64,000 bases of DNA from Novosphingobium sp. G106 (GTDB taxonomy: Bacteria > Pseudomonadota > Alphaproteobacteria > Sphingomonadales > Sphingomonadaceae). Positions within the stretch are counted from its first letter, which is position 1; the number at the start of each line of letters is the position of its first letter. The position numbers were made by a program, and so were the translations under genes. Below, in pieces: positions 25,635 to 35,178 of the stretch. The stretch is taken from positions 1,798,001-1,862,000 of the forward strand of contig NZ_JAHOOZ010000001.1 in assembly GCF_019075875.1 (NCBI RefSeq). The letters run 5' to 3'. The notes under the pieces were generated by a model, which did no database searches, was not told the DNA's origin, and saw nothing but the letters and a program-made list of their open reading frames with translations.

Positions 25635-28103
25635 CTAGAACTTGATGGTGAGGTCGGCACCGTACGAACGAGCCGGAATGTAGTTGGCACCGCCGGCGAA
25701 CTTTAGATCGAGTGCGAAGCTCGCATATTTGCGATCGGTCAGATTGCGGCCCCAAATCGCCAATTCGGTATTTACGCCGCCGAGGTCCAGTTCCTTGAGC
25801 GCAATGCGGCCGTTGAAAATCCAATAGGCCGGCACGGAAGCGTAATTGCGCAGGAACGTCGAATATTCTGGCTGAGCCGGGTTTTGAGACAGAGACATGC
25901 GGGATTGGTAAAGCGCGTCACCACGAAACGACAGATAGGCCTCGCCCGCCCCAATAGGCCGGGTATCGAACTGTCCGTATGCACTGCCTGTCCATTCCGG
26001 TCTCAGCGAGGAGACGTAGGCCCCGCCATTTGCAGATAGCAAGAGCGCTGGAACATCGGAGAACTCGGTGTCCGTGAAGCCAAGACTGCCGCCTATCGTC
26101 AGACCTCTTACGGGCGCGGCCGTGACGTCAAGTTCGAAGCCCTTCGCCTTGATGGTACCTGCATCCACGACAAGGGTGCCCAGCGATGCCGCGAGGGCTG
26201 GATCGCCGGTGAGCGCTGTGATCTGCGAGGTGAAATTCGTCGCCGACTGCGCCGACTGAACATGCTTGTAGGTCACTTGGTAGACCGCGAGGTTGGTTCG
26301 AAGCTTTTTGTCGAGCATTTCGGCTTTGATGCCGGCCTCGAATGATGTTGCCGTTTCCGGCTCGAATGCGATCACCGACACCGTGCCGCCCGACACGAAA
26401 GCGGTAGAAAACTTGCCGTATAGCAACACGTCGTCGATTGGCTTGTAGTTCACGCCGAGCAGATAGTTGGGCTTAGTCTTGTGGTAGGAAAACGCGGTGT
26501 GCTTCAAAGCTGGCGGGTTGCCGTAGTCAAAGGTGCCAGACTTCTTATCGTCCGTCACACGTCCCCCGAGCACCACATCGAGCTGCGGTGTCAGGTGGAA
26601 TTCGAGCTGCGCATAGGCGGCCAGTGAGGTCGCTTCATTGTAACCGCGCCCCGCACTTCTCTGCGGGATTACGCCGCCGGGAAACGGCGTGAACTGCGGA
26701 GTATTCTGGAAAAGATGCTCGGCACTGTAGTCCTTCGAATGGAAATAGATCGCGCCGACCGTCGCGGTGAGGAAGTCCGACGTGTAGTTGAGCTGAAGCT
26801 CGTCGCTCCACTGCTTACTGCGGCTTTGAGCCGCCGTCGCCAGCGCGACGAAAGGCAGGCCGACCAGACCGGAAGCCACCGACCGGATGATTGCGCCCTG
26901 GTTTGCAGACGGAAGTGTCGCGAAACCCGGTACCGTGGAAGCTGCCACGATTGGTGCGTAGGCAAGTGCGGCCTGCGACGTCAGCGGCAGCGCACTGAAG
27001 CCATCGAGCGCCGAGGCGCTGAATATTTCTGACTTGCGGTAGGCAGCGACATTCTTCGCCGACAGGCTGTCACTGATCTGCAGCGTACTGGTCAAGCTGT
27101 GACCCTCCACCCGTAGCCGCTTGGGGATCGCCCAACCGTTGTTGACTACGTCTGGGCGCTTGCCATCTGCGGCGAAATAGACCGGGAAAGGCTGGGTTGT
27201 CGTGATGGCGTTAAGAACGGCGCCCACGCCAGGAAAGGTCGGATTGATGCCCGCAGAGCCGGTGCCTTCGGGCGTTCCATCGTCTCGCGTCCGATCGTAC
27301 TTGTAGACCGTGTTGAAATCACCGCTTTCGAACTTGAGCGCCCCAAAGAATGTGTCGGTGTCCCGCGTCCCTAGCCACTCGGGTGAGCGTTCCACTGTCG
27401 CAATCGGTGCATAGGCCGAGGCTGTGCGATTCCAGACCATGCCTGCATTGGCATTGCGAATGTCGCCCCGACGGTAGTTGTGCATGTAGCTCAAATAAGC
27501 ACTAAATGGGCCGACTTGCGGCAGGTCCACACCCACACCGAAACGAAATTCGTCCTGGTTCCCATATGTTGCGGTGGCTTTTACGCCCACTTCGCCGGTG
27601 GGATCCCGTGTCGTGACACTCACCGCACCTGCCGTCGCGTTGCGACCAAACAGCGTCCCTTGTGGGCCGCGCAGGACCTCGATGCGCTGCACATCGGGGA
27701 GGTCAAAAATAGAACCGCGCGGCGACGAGATATACACCCCGTCTAGATAGACCGAGACCTCCTTGTCAGATCCAGGAACGACGCCATAGCTGACCGCACC
27801 ACGCATCGTGAACGATGGAATCGCGGAACCGCCCGCGGCGGGGCGCACTGTCAGACCAGGCGCCAAGCCCGACAGATCTCCGACGTTTGTCACGCGATTG
27901 GCCTGAAGGGTGTCCGCTGAGAGCGCAGTGACTGCAATCGGTACGTCCTGCAATCTCTGCTCGCGCTTTTGCGCCGTCACGACGATCTCCTCGAGACCGG
28001 TAGATTCCCCGGTGGCGGCCTGCGCCAGTGCACAGGTGGGCATCAAGCCGATAGCGGCGGCGGACAACAGGAGACCCGTCCGGGTCGCCACGATTTGCGA
28101 CAT
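25635..28103 (-). CDS. TonB-dependent outer-membrane receptor
   Basis: About 822 residues from ATG 28103 (behind GGGGAGG). Signal peptide ends at CALAQA. A TonB-box-like segment LEEIVVTAQKREQRLQDVPI is followed by a plug domain (VTNVGDLSGLAPGLTVRPAA, VQRIEVLRGPQGTLFGRNAT). The beta-barrel ends in aromatic YGADLTIKF, the usual outer-membrane C-terminal signature. The family imports siderophores, cobalamin, glycans or hydrophobic substrates. The divergent TetR gene is its probable regulator; adjacent PhyH and esterase genes suggest a carbon source as ligand. Confidence 0.92.
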   Translation of the reverse strand: MSQIVATRTGLLLSAAAIGLMPTCALAQAATGESTGLEEIVVTAQKREQRLQDVPIAVTALSADTLQANRVTNVGDLSGLAPGLTVRPAAGGSAIPSFTMRGAVSYGVVPGSDKEVSVYLDGVYISSPRGSIFDLPDVQRIEVLRGPQGTLFGRNATAGAVSVTTRDPTGEVGVKATATYGNQDEFRFGVGVDLPQVGPFSAYLSYMHNYRRGDIRNANAGMVWNRTASAYAPIATVERSPEWLGTRDTDTFFGALKFESGDFNTVYKYDRTRDDGTPEGTGSAGINPTFPGVGAVLNAITTTQPFPVYFAADGKRPDVVNNGWAIPKRLRVEGHSLTSTLQISDSLSAKNVAAYRKSEIFSASALDGFSALPLTSQAALAYAPIVAASTVPGFATLPSANQGAIIRSVASGLVGLPFVALATAAQSRSKQWSDELQLNYTSDFLTATVGAIYFHSKDYSAEHLFQNTPQFTPFPGGVIPQRSAGRGYNEATSLAAYAQLEFHLTPQLDVVLGGRVTDDKKSGTFDYGNPPALKHTAFSYHKTKPNYLLGVNYKPIDDVLLYGKFSTAFVSGGTVSVIAFEPETATSFEAGIKAEMLDKKLRTNLAVYQVTYKHVQSAQSATNFTSQITALTGDPALAASLGTLVVDAGTIKAKGFELDVTAAPVRGLTIGGSLGFTDTEFSDVPALLLSANGGAYVSSLRPEWTGSAYGQFDTRPIGAGEAYLSFRGDALYQSRMSLSQNPAQPEYSTFLRNYASVPAYWIFNGRIALKELDLGGVNTELAIWGRNLTDRKYASFALDLKFAGGANYIPARSYGADLTIKF

Positions 28104-28167
28104 GCGCTTCCTCCCCTTTTTATTGCCCACGCCCTTGCTGGTGACAGGGTTGGGCCGGACTGATTGA

Positions 28168-28189
28168 AATGCAATTCATCCGATGCATT
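28168..28189. promoter_or_regulatory. Candidate TetR operator between receptor and regulator genes
   Basis: Inverted repeat AATGCA-N10-TGCATT lies between the divergent receptor (start 28103) and TetR (start 28309) genes. Position and symmetry suit a TetR dimer; binding is not shown. Confidence 0.4.
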
Positions 28190-28255
28190 ATGATGCCAAC
28201 GGCGAAATTTAAAGTCAAGCTCCTTAAAATGGATTTCGGATTATCCGGCCGGCGG

Positions 28256-28284
28256 TTGACAAGGCAGGGCAGGTTCCTGATGGA
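28256..28284 (+). promoter_or_regulatory. Possible promoter of the TetR gene
   Basis: A TTGACA hexamer at 28256-28261 stands about 50 bases before the TetR start codon. No clear -10 hexamer is present at the expected spacing, so this is weak. Confidence 0.25.
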
Positions 28285-28308
28285 AGGAGCATTCCCTCAG
28301 GTGTCTGG

Positions 28309-28953
28309 ATGGCTCGCAAAACCGACGAATCTACGATCTGCCGCCTGCTGGACGTCGCCGAACGGCTCTACGGTCAGCTTGGTTTTGGTGCCGTCTCCCT
28401 GACTCAGATCCGGATTGCCGCCCGCAGTGGGAATAAAAACGTCATCCCGTACCACTTCGGCGATGCCAACGGCTTGGTGCGAGCAATCTTAGACAAGCGC
28501 CTTCCGGAGCTGGAAGCGCAACAATACAGTCTTCTATCAAGCTTGTCGGAAGATCAGCGATTTGATGTGCGAGCGCTCACAACGGTGCTCTATCGCCCCC
28601 TCCTTAATCACCGGGATGAAGCCGGCGACCGTACTCACGCACGATTTACCCTAGCCTTACTCGTGTCCGGCGATGTTGAACGCTTGGGAGAAGTATTTGT
28701 CAGGCTGCAAAGCACCGCCGGCTGGATAGTATCTCGCTTGAGCGAGATAACCGGCATCCCGCTTCCAATAATACTTGAGCGCGAGCGCCTAATCGCGATC
28801 ATGGTTCTAACCAGCGTTTTCAACCGCCTCACACCTTTCGACCAGCCTTCATCGGACGAAGCCCTTATCGACCATGTTCTGGATGTGGCATCTGCTGCGG
28901 TAGCGACTCCCGTGAACCGTAGTATGTTATCTCTCGTCCATCCGGATCTTTAG
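28309..28953 (+). CDS. TetR-family transcriptional regulator
   Basis: The 214-residue product has an N-terminal HTH (LLDVAERLYGQLGFGAVSLT then QIRIAARSGNKNVIPYHFGD) and a helical ligand-binding domain with no obvious relatives. It is divergent from the TonB receptor gene, with a shared intergenic dyad, so it probably represses that gene and perhaps the downstream esterase/PhyH genes. GC content seems lower than in neighbours. Confidence 0.85.
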   Translation: MARKTDESTICRLLDVAERLYGQLGFGAVSLTQIRIAARSGNKNVIPYHFGDANGLVRAILDKRLPELEAQQYSLLSSLSEDQRFDVRALTTVLYRPLLNHRDEAGDRTHARFTLALLVSGDVERLGEVFVRLQSTAGWIVSRLSEITGIPLPIILERERLIAIMVLTSVFNRLTPFDQPSSDEALIDHVLDVASAAVATPVNRSMLSLVHPDL

Positions 28954-29264
28954 CCCCTCGAATCAGATTTGTGGGCGCATGGCGAATTCATCACGCGAAA
29001 CGAAATTTGGAGGAACAGGAGGAGGTGCCGCGGGCTCTCAATGTTAGGCCACGGGATTTTCGAAATCGCGGTGGGACAACGCGAGGATTTTGGCTGAACG
29101 AATGCCCACTAACAGGGACCTCAAAATGGCAATTGAACGGCGGCTAATCGGCGGTTCCCGCGCCCATCTCTCTCGATACACCGAATGCAGCGAGATCGCA
29201 CCATTCGGTGTGGGCGGAGACTACTCATGCTATTCTGCGAGATCAGAATTTTGGGAGTCGGGTG
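28954..29264. other. Intergenic region with a 5' leader stem-loop
   Basis: No supported gene. At 29178-29211 a perfect 9-base inverted repeat (ACACCGAAT, ATTCGGTGT) with a 16-base loop stands 54 bases before the start of the DUF4118 gene. It could be a leader structure or an operator. Confidence 0.4.
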
Positions 29265-29852
29265 ATGCACGGTAGCTTCATAAGTGGAACCCGGATTTCA
29301 AAAAGCTGGCTTTTCACACCCCCGCTTCGCGGCACATGGGCGATCGCCGCCAGCCTTGTGGCTATTGCGGTTCCAGTGGCCTTCAGCCTCACCCTGGCCC
29401 CTGACATTAACGATCAGACATGCACAATCTTCTGTCCGTTCGTGTTGGCGACAACGATCCTCTGTGGATGGAGATATGCGATCGCGGTGGCAGTCGCCAG
29501 CGCGGTCGGCTGCAATACGGTCCTGATGGGCGTCCCTTACCATTTCCACGTCCAATGGTCGGAAATCGAACCCTTGCTCGTTTTCCTCACCTACTCCGCG
29601 TTCGTGATCCTGGTCGTTCAGTTCTTCAGGCTAACTGCGGCTAGATCGCTCCGTCAGGCCGGTGCGCGGGAGCGCATGAGCGGGATCGTTTTCAGTCTCG
29701 ATGGGGGACAAGCATGGGCAAGCTGGTATGGCGTCGATGCTCCCGTGCGCCTCGGTCCACCAGACGAAGTCGTCGAAATGATGAAGGACTTCATCGCTCA
29801 GATGGAACTGGCCAAGCACTTCCCCGTCAGCTCAAACGATCCGCTTCGATAG
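29265..29852 (+). CDS. DUF4118 (histidine-kinase sensor-like) membrane protein
   Basis: ATG 29265 follows GGGAG. The 195-residue product has four membrane segments of the DUF4118 type (TWAIAASLVAIAVPVAFSLT, CTIFCPFVLATTILCGWRYA, IAVAVASAVGCNTVLMGVPY, PLLVFLTYSAFVILVVQFFR), as in the N-terminal part of KdpD-like sensors. A short cytoplasmic tail follows (FSLDGGQAWASWYG) instead of a kinase core. It may be a stand-alone membrane sensor. The LuxR-type HTH gene converges from the other side. Confidence 0.7.
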   Translation: MHGSFISGTRISKSWLFTPPLRGTWAIAASLVAIAVPVAFSLTLAPDINDQTCTIFCPFVLATTILCGWRYAIAVAVASAVGCNTVLMGVPYHFHVQWSEIEPLLVFLTYSAFVILVVQFFRLTAARSLRQAGARERMSGIVFSLDGGQAWASWYGVDAPVRLGPPDEVVEMMKDFIAQMELAKHFPVSSNDPLR

Positions 29853-29928
29853 GTCGGGCGCGGCCTGAATATACGACAGCTTACGGGTAAGAGAAAATCC
29901 GCCTCGAACGGCAGCAAAGTCGGCGCCA

Positions 29929-30195
29929 TCAGCCGATTGCCCCTTGATTTGCCTGCTGCGAGCCTTGACGAATCTGAGTACTAGAAATCAGTCCAAGCTC
30001 GATTGCGATGGCAACCATATGCGTGCGGTTTCGTGCCCGCAGCTTAAGTCGCATAGTGCCGAGATGTGTCTCGACGGTGCGAAAGGCGATGCCGCACCGC
30101 TTGGCTACTTCCTTGGCGGAATAGCCAAGCGCAACGAGCATCAGGAGTTGCAATTCGCGGTTGGTCAGCGTGGGAATGTGCTGAATCACACTCAT
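29929..30195 (-). CDS. Short LuxR-type HTH regulator
   Basis: An 88-residue protein that is almost only a LuxR/GerE HTH domain: LTNRELQLLMLVALGYSAKE, then VAKRCGIAFRTVETHLGTMR, then LKLRARNRTHMVAIAIELGL. It has no receiver or ligand-binding domain. GGGGGAG precedes ATG 30195. It probably acts as a small DNA-binding regulator of unknown targets. Confidence 0.8.
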   Translation of the reverse strand: MSVIQHIPTLTNRELQLLMLVALGYSAKEVAKRCGIAFRTVETHLGTMRLKLRARNRTHMVAIAIELGLISSTQIRQGSQQANQGAIG

Positions 30196-30457
30196 GTAGG
30201 CTCCCCCTAGAATAGTGCGGTAGCTTGGCGCCCCGCCTCGCCGGCCCACATTGCAACTATATGACCGATAACGATTTGTTCCGACAAATGGCCCTCAATT
30301 CGTAAAGAATTCAAGTACGAATTAGTCGCCCGGCGCACTGCCGTCCCGGATTGAGGCAGCGTCCCGGTAGATTTCAAGCTCAACTCATCGCGTTCAACGT
30401 GAGGACTCTCGCGCCCCAGGCCGTCTATGAGCGTTGTAGCTGCGTAAATGGGATTTC

Positions 30458-30685
30458 ATGGTTTGGATTGAAAAGGCGCGTTTTCGCGTGCGCGACGAAA
30501 GAGGAGGCGTTCATATCATAGTCGAGATGAGCGATGGCAGGAGCAGCGAACCATCGAGCGGGCCGCCCAAGCGAATGCCGTCGACCTTCTATTTTCTGCT
30601 TGATGGACAGGACGTTAGGCGCGCGTCCGAGGAAACCTTCGTTAATCTTGCAACCGGCGAGATTCTGGTTCGCTTGGCGGATTGA
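30458..30685 (+). CDS. Small conserved protein, paralogue of the gene at 7398
   Basis: The 75-residue product starts MVWIEKARFRVRDERGG and contains FYFLLDGQDVRRA and TFVNLATGEIL, matching the product at 7398-7616 in order and spacing. Only the middle differs. It lies inside the IS91-bounded segment whereas the other copy lies outside. Function unknown. Confidence 0.65.
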   Translation: MVWIEKARFRVRDERGGVHIIVEMSDGRSSEPSSGPPKRMPSTFYFLLDGQDVRRASEETFVNLATGEILVRLAD

Positions 30686-30804
30686 CCGCTGCGCGTGCAG
30701 AAATTGTCATTTGAATATACGGCAGGTATCAAGGAGTTGATTTGAGGTTTCGAAGGGCCGTTTGTCGGCGGGGCCTGACTCTCGCCCCCTCGCGTCAGCC
30801 AACC

Positions 30805-31764
30805 TCAATCCTTCTGCGCGTGCTTTTTTGAAAGCGCATTCACGAGTGCTTCCCTGATATCCCGCTCGTACCGGCGGTTCAGAGCAGTTGCTCCGGCCAT
30901 GGGGAATCCGTGATATGCGCCGGGATATACGATCACTTCGACGGGGACGCCGGCGCGGAGAAGGCGCCGCGCATATTCAAGATTCTCTTCCAGGAAGAGG
31001 TCGAGCGAGGCTGCAATGATGAGGGCCGGCGGCAGGCCAGACAGGTCCACCGCACGCGCCGGCGCTGCATAGGGCGACACACCCTCACCTCCGGGCTCTT
31101 GACCCAAATAGCATGACCACCCGAACCGGTTGCTCCGGCTGGTCCAGACAAATTCCCCGGTGTGAGGATGAGGCTCGCACGCGGGGCGGTCGTCTATCAT
31201 CGGATAGGTCAGGCATTGGAACGTCACGGGCACTTCGCCGCGATCCCGTGCAAGTAGGGCAAGGCCGGCGGCGAGTCCGCCGCCGGCGCTCTCTCCCTTC
31301 ACGGCAATTCGAGCGCGGTCCACTCCAAGGTTCGAGGCGTTGCCGTGAAGCCATTTCAAGGCAGCGTAGCAATCCTCCAGCGGCGCCGGAAAAGGATGCT
31401 CTGGTGGCAGCCGATAATCTACCGAGACAATGATCGCCCCGAGTGCGGCCGCGTGAATGCGATTGGTGGCATCCGACATCTCTGGAGCGCCAAGGACCAT
31501 ACCGCCGCCGTGCATGTGCAGGATGGCTGGGCTGGCAACGTCCTTGGCGGTCGTACGATAGATTAAGACGCGAACATCCGGGCTTCCGTCATCGCACTTG
31601 ATGTAATGCTCGGCCACACCGATCGCCTGGATGTCAGGAGATTCTGGATACGGGATTGAGGGAGCTGCCCGAACCGCCGCGAGATGCTCCGCATCCATTT
31701 CCGGTATCGGGAAATCGGTCAGAAATCGGCGCAGTTCATTATCTACAAGTCCGATTGTCGACAT
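30805..31764 (-). CDS. HSL-family alpha/beta hydrolase (esterase)
   Basis: From ATG 31764 (behind GGAGAGGGAC) the product shows the HSL pattern: oxyanion motif MHGGGMVLG, nucleophile elbow GESAGGG, acid in ASLDLFLEE and the histidine in YPGAYHGFPM. It is intact and of normal family length, about 319 residues. A cytoplasmic carboxylesterase is expected. It may cover for the frameshifted paralogue at 24.6-25.6 kb. An in-frame ATG at 31782 lacks a ribosome-binding site. Confidence 0.88.
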   Translation of the reverse strand: MSTIGLVDNELRRFLTDFPIPEMDAEHLAAVRAAPSIPYPESPDIQAIGVAEHYIKCDDGSPDVRVLIYRTTAKDVASPAILHMHGGGMVLGAPEMSDATNRIHAAALGAIIVSVDYRLPPEHPFPAPLEDCYAALKWLHGNASNLGVDRARIAVKGESAGGGLAAGLALLARDRGEVPVTFQCLTYPMIDDRPACEPHPHTGEFVWTSRSNRFGWSCYLGQEPGGEGVSPYAAPARAVDLSGLPPALIIAASLDLFLEENLEYARRLLRAGVPVEVIVYPGAYHGFPMAGATALNRRYERDIREALVNALSKKHAQKD

Positions 31765-32058
31765 GTCCCTCTCCAATGCCATTCGGGTTCAGCCTAGAAG
31801 CGAGAACTTGCGATGAGAACGTAAGGCCGCTTCGATCGTGGGCACGATGCCAGATCGTTTTTCGCTAGCTGGAAATGAGCAGCGCCCGACTGTTGACGAA
31901 CGGCCGGTTTCGGGAGGGCCGTAAGAAGCCCTGAACGGCGGGTAAGTCGGCGTCAATGCACGCTGAAAGGTTCTGACCATTTTCCGCCGATGCTGAAAGG
32001 CGTTGACTAGACCGCCCTCAAGCGAAGCAAGTCTCTTTATAGTCCCGAGGACGATAGA

Positions 32059-34080
32059 TCATACATTTGCAAGCCCGCGCGCCTGCATCAGCGGCCCACC
32101 GTCTGGCCTGCGACCCCGGAACGCCACGAACGACTCCATCGGATCCCGCTTGTCGCCCTGGGCCAGAACCTCCGCTTTGAACCGCGACGCGGTCGCCGGA
32201 TCGAATAGGTCGCCCGCCTCGACGAATGCGGCGAAGGCATCGGCATCGAGGACCTCCGACCACAGATAGCTGTAGTAGGCGCTCGCGTAGCCGCCATCGA
32301 ACACGTGGGTGAAATACGGGAGGCGATGCCTCAGCCCGATCACTCCCGGCATGCTCAGCCTCTCCAGTTCTGCTTCCACAAATTGCTCGGGATCAGCACC
32401 ACGCGCCGAATCTGAATGGAGCGCGAGGTCGATCAACGCGCAGGACACCAGCTCCAATGTGGCGAAACCCTGGCCGTAGGTTTCGGCGCGGCGTATCGCA
32501 TCGATCAATTGGGGCGCAACGCCCAAGCTGCCCAGCACTTCGCGGCTGATGATCCAGTTTTCCATGAACTTGCTGGGGAACTCGACAAAATCCCTGGCGA
32601 CTGCAGTCCCGGAAAGGCTCGGATAGGTAACGTCCGACAGCAAGCCGTGGAGGGCATGACCGAACTCATGAAACAGGGTCCTCGCTTCGTCGAGCGACAG
32701 CCGCGTGGCCGCGGTATCGGGGGGCGGCGCCGAGGCGAAGTTCGCGACCAGATAGGCGATCGGCAAGATGGGGCCATCGAGCTTTTCCTGGACGCGAAGA
32801 CTGCCCATCCAAGCGCCACCATGCTTCTCTGGCCGCGCGAGATAGTCGGTCAGCAGTAGGCCAACAGTCGAACCGTCTTCGCGCAACACCTCCCAGACCC
32901 AGGCATCGGGGTGATAGGTCGCGATGTCCTCGCGGCGCGCAAAGTGCAGGCCGTAGAGCCGGCCCGCAACCTCGAAGGCAGCGGACCTCACGCGATCGAG
33001 CCGAAGGTGCTGCTGGATCGCGGCACCATCGAGGGCAAACCGGTCGCGGCGAACACGTTCGGCGTAGAAGCGCCAGTCCCAGGGAGCGAGCGCGAACGTC
33101 TCCTCATCAGCTTCGATAAAGCGCTGGAGTTCGGCTGCTTCCTCTGCCGCCCGCACCTTGGCGGGTTCCCAGAGCTGCATGAGAAGCGCCAGCGCCGCGT
33201 CCGGCGTCTTCGCCATGCTGTCATCGAGTTGATAGGCAGCATAGTCGGGGTAGCCGAGCAGTTGGGCGCGCTCATGTCGCAGAGCCAGCGTTTCCGCAAT
33301 GCCCGGCCAATTGTCGTATCCACCGCCATCGCAGCGGCTCGTGAACGCCCGCCACAACCGTTCACGCAGATCGCGGCGCGCCGAAAATGCCAGGAAACCT
33401 TCGTAGTCGGTGCGATCGAGCGTAAAATAATATTGCCCGGCCTCGCCCGCGGCCAGGGCCCGGGCAGCGGCCGCATCACGCAAAGATTGGGGAAGACCGG
33501 CAAGGTCCTCCTCCCCAAGCGAGAGTGTCCAAGCGTTGGTTGCTGCCAGCACATTCTGTCCGAACATGACGGACAGCTCCGCGAGGCGTGCGTCGATGTC
33601 AGCGAAGCGCGCTTTTGCACCTTCGGCCAAGGCCGCACCGCCGCGAACAAAACTCGCATAGGTGTTTTCTACCAGTCGCTTTTGCTCGGCAGTCAGGCCC
33701 GCCGAACCGCGGTCTGCATAGACAGCTGCAATGCGCGAAAATAGCGCCGCGTCGTGGCTGATCGCCGTGCCATGACTGCTAAGCAGCGCGGACATTTCAC
33801 CTTCGATCGCACGGATCGCTGGGGTGGCCTGGGCAGAGGCGAGTGTCCAGAAAAGCCGACGGATGCGCGCCAGGGTCGCGCCCGATCGCTCGAGCGCTGC
33901 GATGACATCGTCGAAATTGGCTGGCGCTGTGCACGTTACGATCGCAGCCAGCTCTTCATCATGGGAAGCAATCGCCTGCTTGCAGGCGGAGATAAAATCC
34001 TCCGGCAGGATTGCATCGAATGGTGGCGATCCAAGCGGACCGTCCCAGGCTGCAAGCAAGGGGTTGGCGGTCTCATTCAT
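32059..34080 (-). CDS. dcp: M3-family peptidyl-dipeptidase (Dcp/oligopeptidase A-like)
   Basis: About 673 residues, near the usual length of Dcp. The zinc motif HEFGH lies in LFHEFGHALHGLLSDVTYPS at about residue 467, followed by the expected downstream glutamate in FVEFPSKFMENW. The C-terminal catalytic region (YFTHVFDGGYASAYYSYLWS) is typical. The enzyme removes C-terminal dipeptides from peptides; there is no signal peptide, so it is cytoplasmic here. ATG 34080 is chosen because it starts MNETANPLLAAWDGP, the family N-terminus. Confidence 0.9.
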   Translation of the reverse strand: MNETANPLLAAWDGPLGSPPFDAILPEDFISACKQAIASHDEELAAIVTCTAPANFDDVIAALERSGATLARIRRLFWTLASAQATPAIRAIEGEMSALLSSHGTAISHDAALFSRIAAVYADRGSAGLTAEQKRLVENTYASFVRGGAALAEGAKARFADIDARLAELSVMFGQNVLAATNAWTLSLGEEDLAGLPQSLRDAAAARALAAGEAGQYYFTLDRTDYEGFLAFSARRDLRERLWRAFTSRCDGGGYDNWPGIAETLALRHERAQLLGYPDYAAYQLDDSMAKTPDAALALLMQLWEPAKVRAAEEAAELQRFIEADEETFALAPWDWRFYAERVRRDRFALDGAAIQQHLRLDRVRSAAFEVAGRLYGLHFARREDIATYHPDAWVWEVLREDGSTVGLLLTDYLARPEKHGGAWMGSLRVQEKLDGPILPIAYLVANFASAPPPDTAATRLSLDEARTLFHEFGHALHGLLSDVTYPSLSGTAVARDFVEFPSKFMENWIISREVLGSLGVAPQLIDAIRRAETYGQGFATLELVSCALIDLALHSDSARGADPEQFVEAELERLSMPGVIGLRHRLPYFTHVFDGGYASAYYSYLWSEVLDADAFAAFVEAGDLFDPATASRFKAEVLAQGDKRDPMESFVAFRGRRPDGGPLMQARGLANV

Positions 34081-34241
34081 CAGCTGACCCTTGCTCAAGC
34101 GGCGATTACCGTCGGTACGCCTTGCACGCGATCGTCGCCATCCCGGATATGCCACCCCTGTTATGGTTTCGGCGAGAGGGCCGCAGACCTGGTGCGGCAT
34201 CATGGCCTTCGCGGCGGCGCAACGATTGCGCCTCTTCATCA

Positions 34242-34331
34242 CTACTTCCAGCCGCTACTCTCACCCTCAAAGGCGTGACGCGCCAGCCATCCGACCAGAG
34301 CGCCGCCCATCATCATCGCAACCGTCCACAT
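34242..34331 (-). CDS. 29-residue membrane protein downstream of the transglutaminase gene
   Basis: Encodes MWTVAMMMGGALVGWLARHA followed by FEGESSGWK: one hydrophobic helix with a polar tail. The ATG is ten bases after the stop of the transglutaminase-like gene, with GAAGG upstream, so it is probably cotranscribed. Function unknown. Confidence 0.4.
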   Translation of the reverse strand: MWTVAMMMGGALVGWLARHAFEGESSGWK

Positions 34332-34341
34332 GCGCCGACCT

Positions 34342-35178
34342 TCAGGCAGCCTGCCGCACTGCGTCCGGCTCACTCGCCACCTCGTCGGTGGTGACTTCGA
34401 ACTTCTTGAGTACCGCCGGTCCAAACGCTGTCGTTATCGCAACGTCGGTAGCATCGCGTCCGCGGGCCATGACGATGCGGCCGATCCGAGGCTCATTGTG
34501 GCGCGCGTCATAGGTGTACCAGCCGCCGTCAACGAACACTTCGAACCAGGCCGAGAAATCCATCGGCGCATCGACCGGTGGCACGCCGATGTCCCCGAGA
34601 TAGCCTGTGCAATAGCGCGCGGGAATATTTACCGCCCGGCACAGGGTGACGGCGAGGTGCGCGAAGTCGCGGCAGACACCGACCTGCTCGTTATAGCCTT
34701 CCCAGGCCGTGCGCGTGCACCGCGCATGATGATAGCCAAATTGGATGCGGCGATGGACCCAGTCGACGATGGCTTCCACCCGGCCGCGCGCCGAGCGAAT
34801 GCCGCCAAACATCTGCCAGGCCGTGGGTATCAATTTCTCCGTCTCGCAGTACCGGCTCGCCAGAAGAAATGGGAGGGCGGTCTCGGGCAACTCTTCGATC
34901 GGAGTGACCGGTACGTCGGGCGCTGCAAGGTCGGGCCGGCCGCTATCCTCGATCAGAAATTCGCACCGCAGCCGGGCGCCGCCCTCGGGCAAGGTCAAGC
35001 GGGTGGCGAGATTTCCAAACGCGTCAAGATAGTCATAGATCGCGATGTCAGGGCTCACCGATATGCGATGCGGCGTCAGAAGATCGCGATTGCGGGACGG
35101 GTGGATACTGAGAAGCGCCGTCAACGGTACGCGCGTTGTCGTCTCAAACTCTATGTCAAATCCGGCCTTGATCAGCAT
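34342..35178 (-). CDS. Transglutaminase-like cysteine peptidase-fold protein
   Basis: The 278-residue product has an N-terminal beta domain (FDIEFETTTRVPLTALLSIH) and a transglutaminase core. The Cys is in GVCRDFAHLAVTLCRAVNIP, His in DFSAWFEVF-DGGWYTYDARH and Asp in the same strand. The protein resembles the bacterial transglutaminase family with N-terminal Bact_transglu_N region. Activity is usually peptidase or amidase. No signal peptide is seen. Confidence 0.82.
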   Translation of the reverse strand: MLIKAGFDIEFETTTRVPLTALLSIHPSRNRDLLTPHRISVSPDIAIYDYLDAFGNLATRLTLPEGGARLRCEFLIEDSGRPDLAAPDVPVTPIEELPETALPFLLASRYCETEKLIPTAWQMFGGIRSARGRVEAIVDWVHRRIQFGYHHARCTRTAWEGYNEQVGVCRDFAHLAVTLCRAVNIPARYCTGYLGDIGVPPVDAPMDFSAWFEVFVDGGWYTYDARHNEPRIGRIVMARGRDATDVAITTAFGPAVLKKFEVTTDEVASEPDAVRQAA

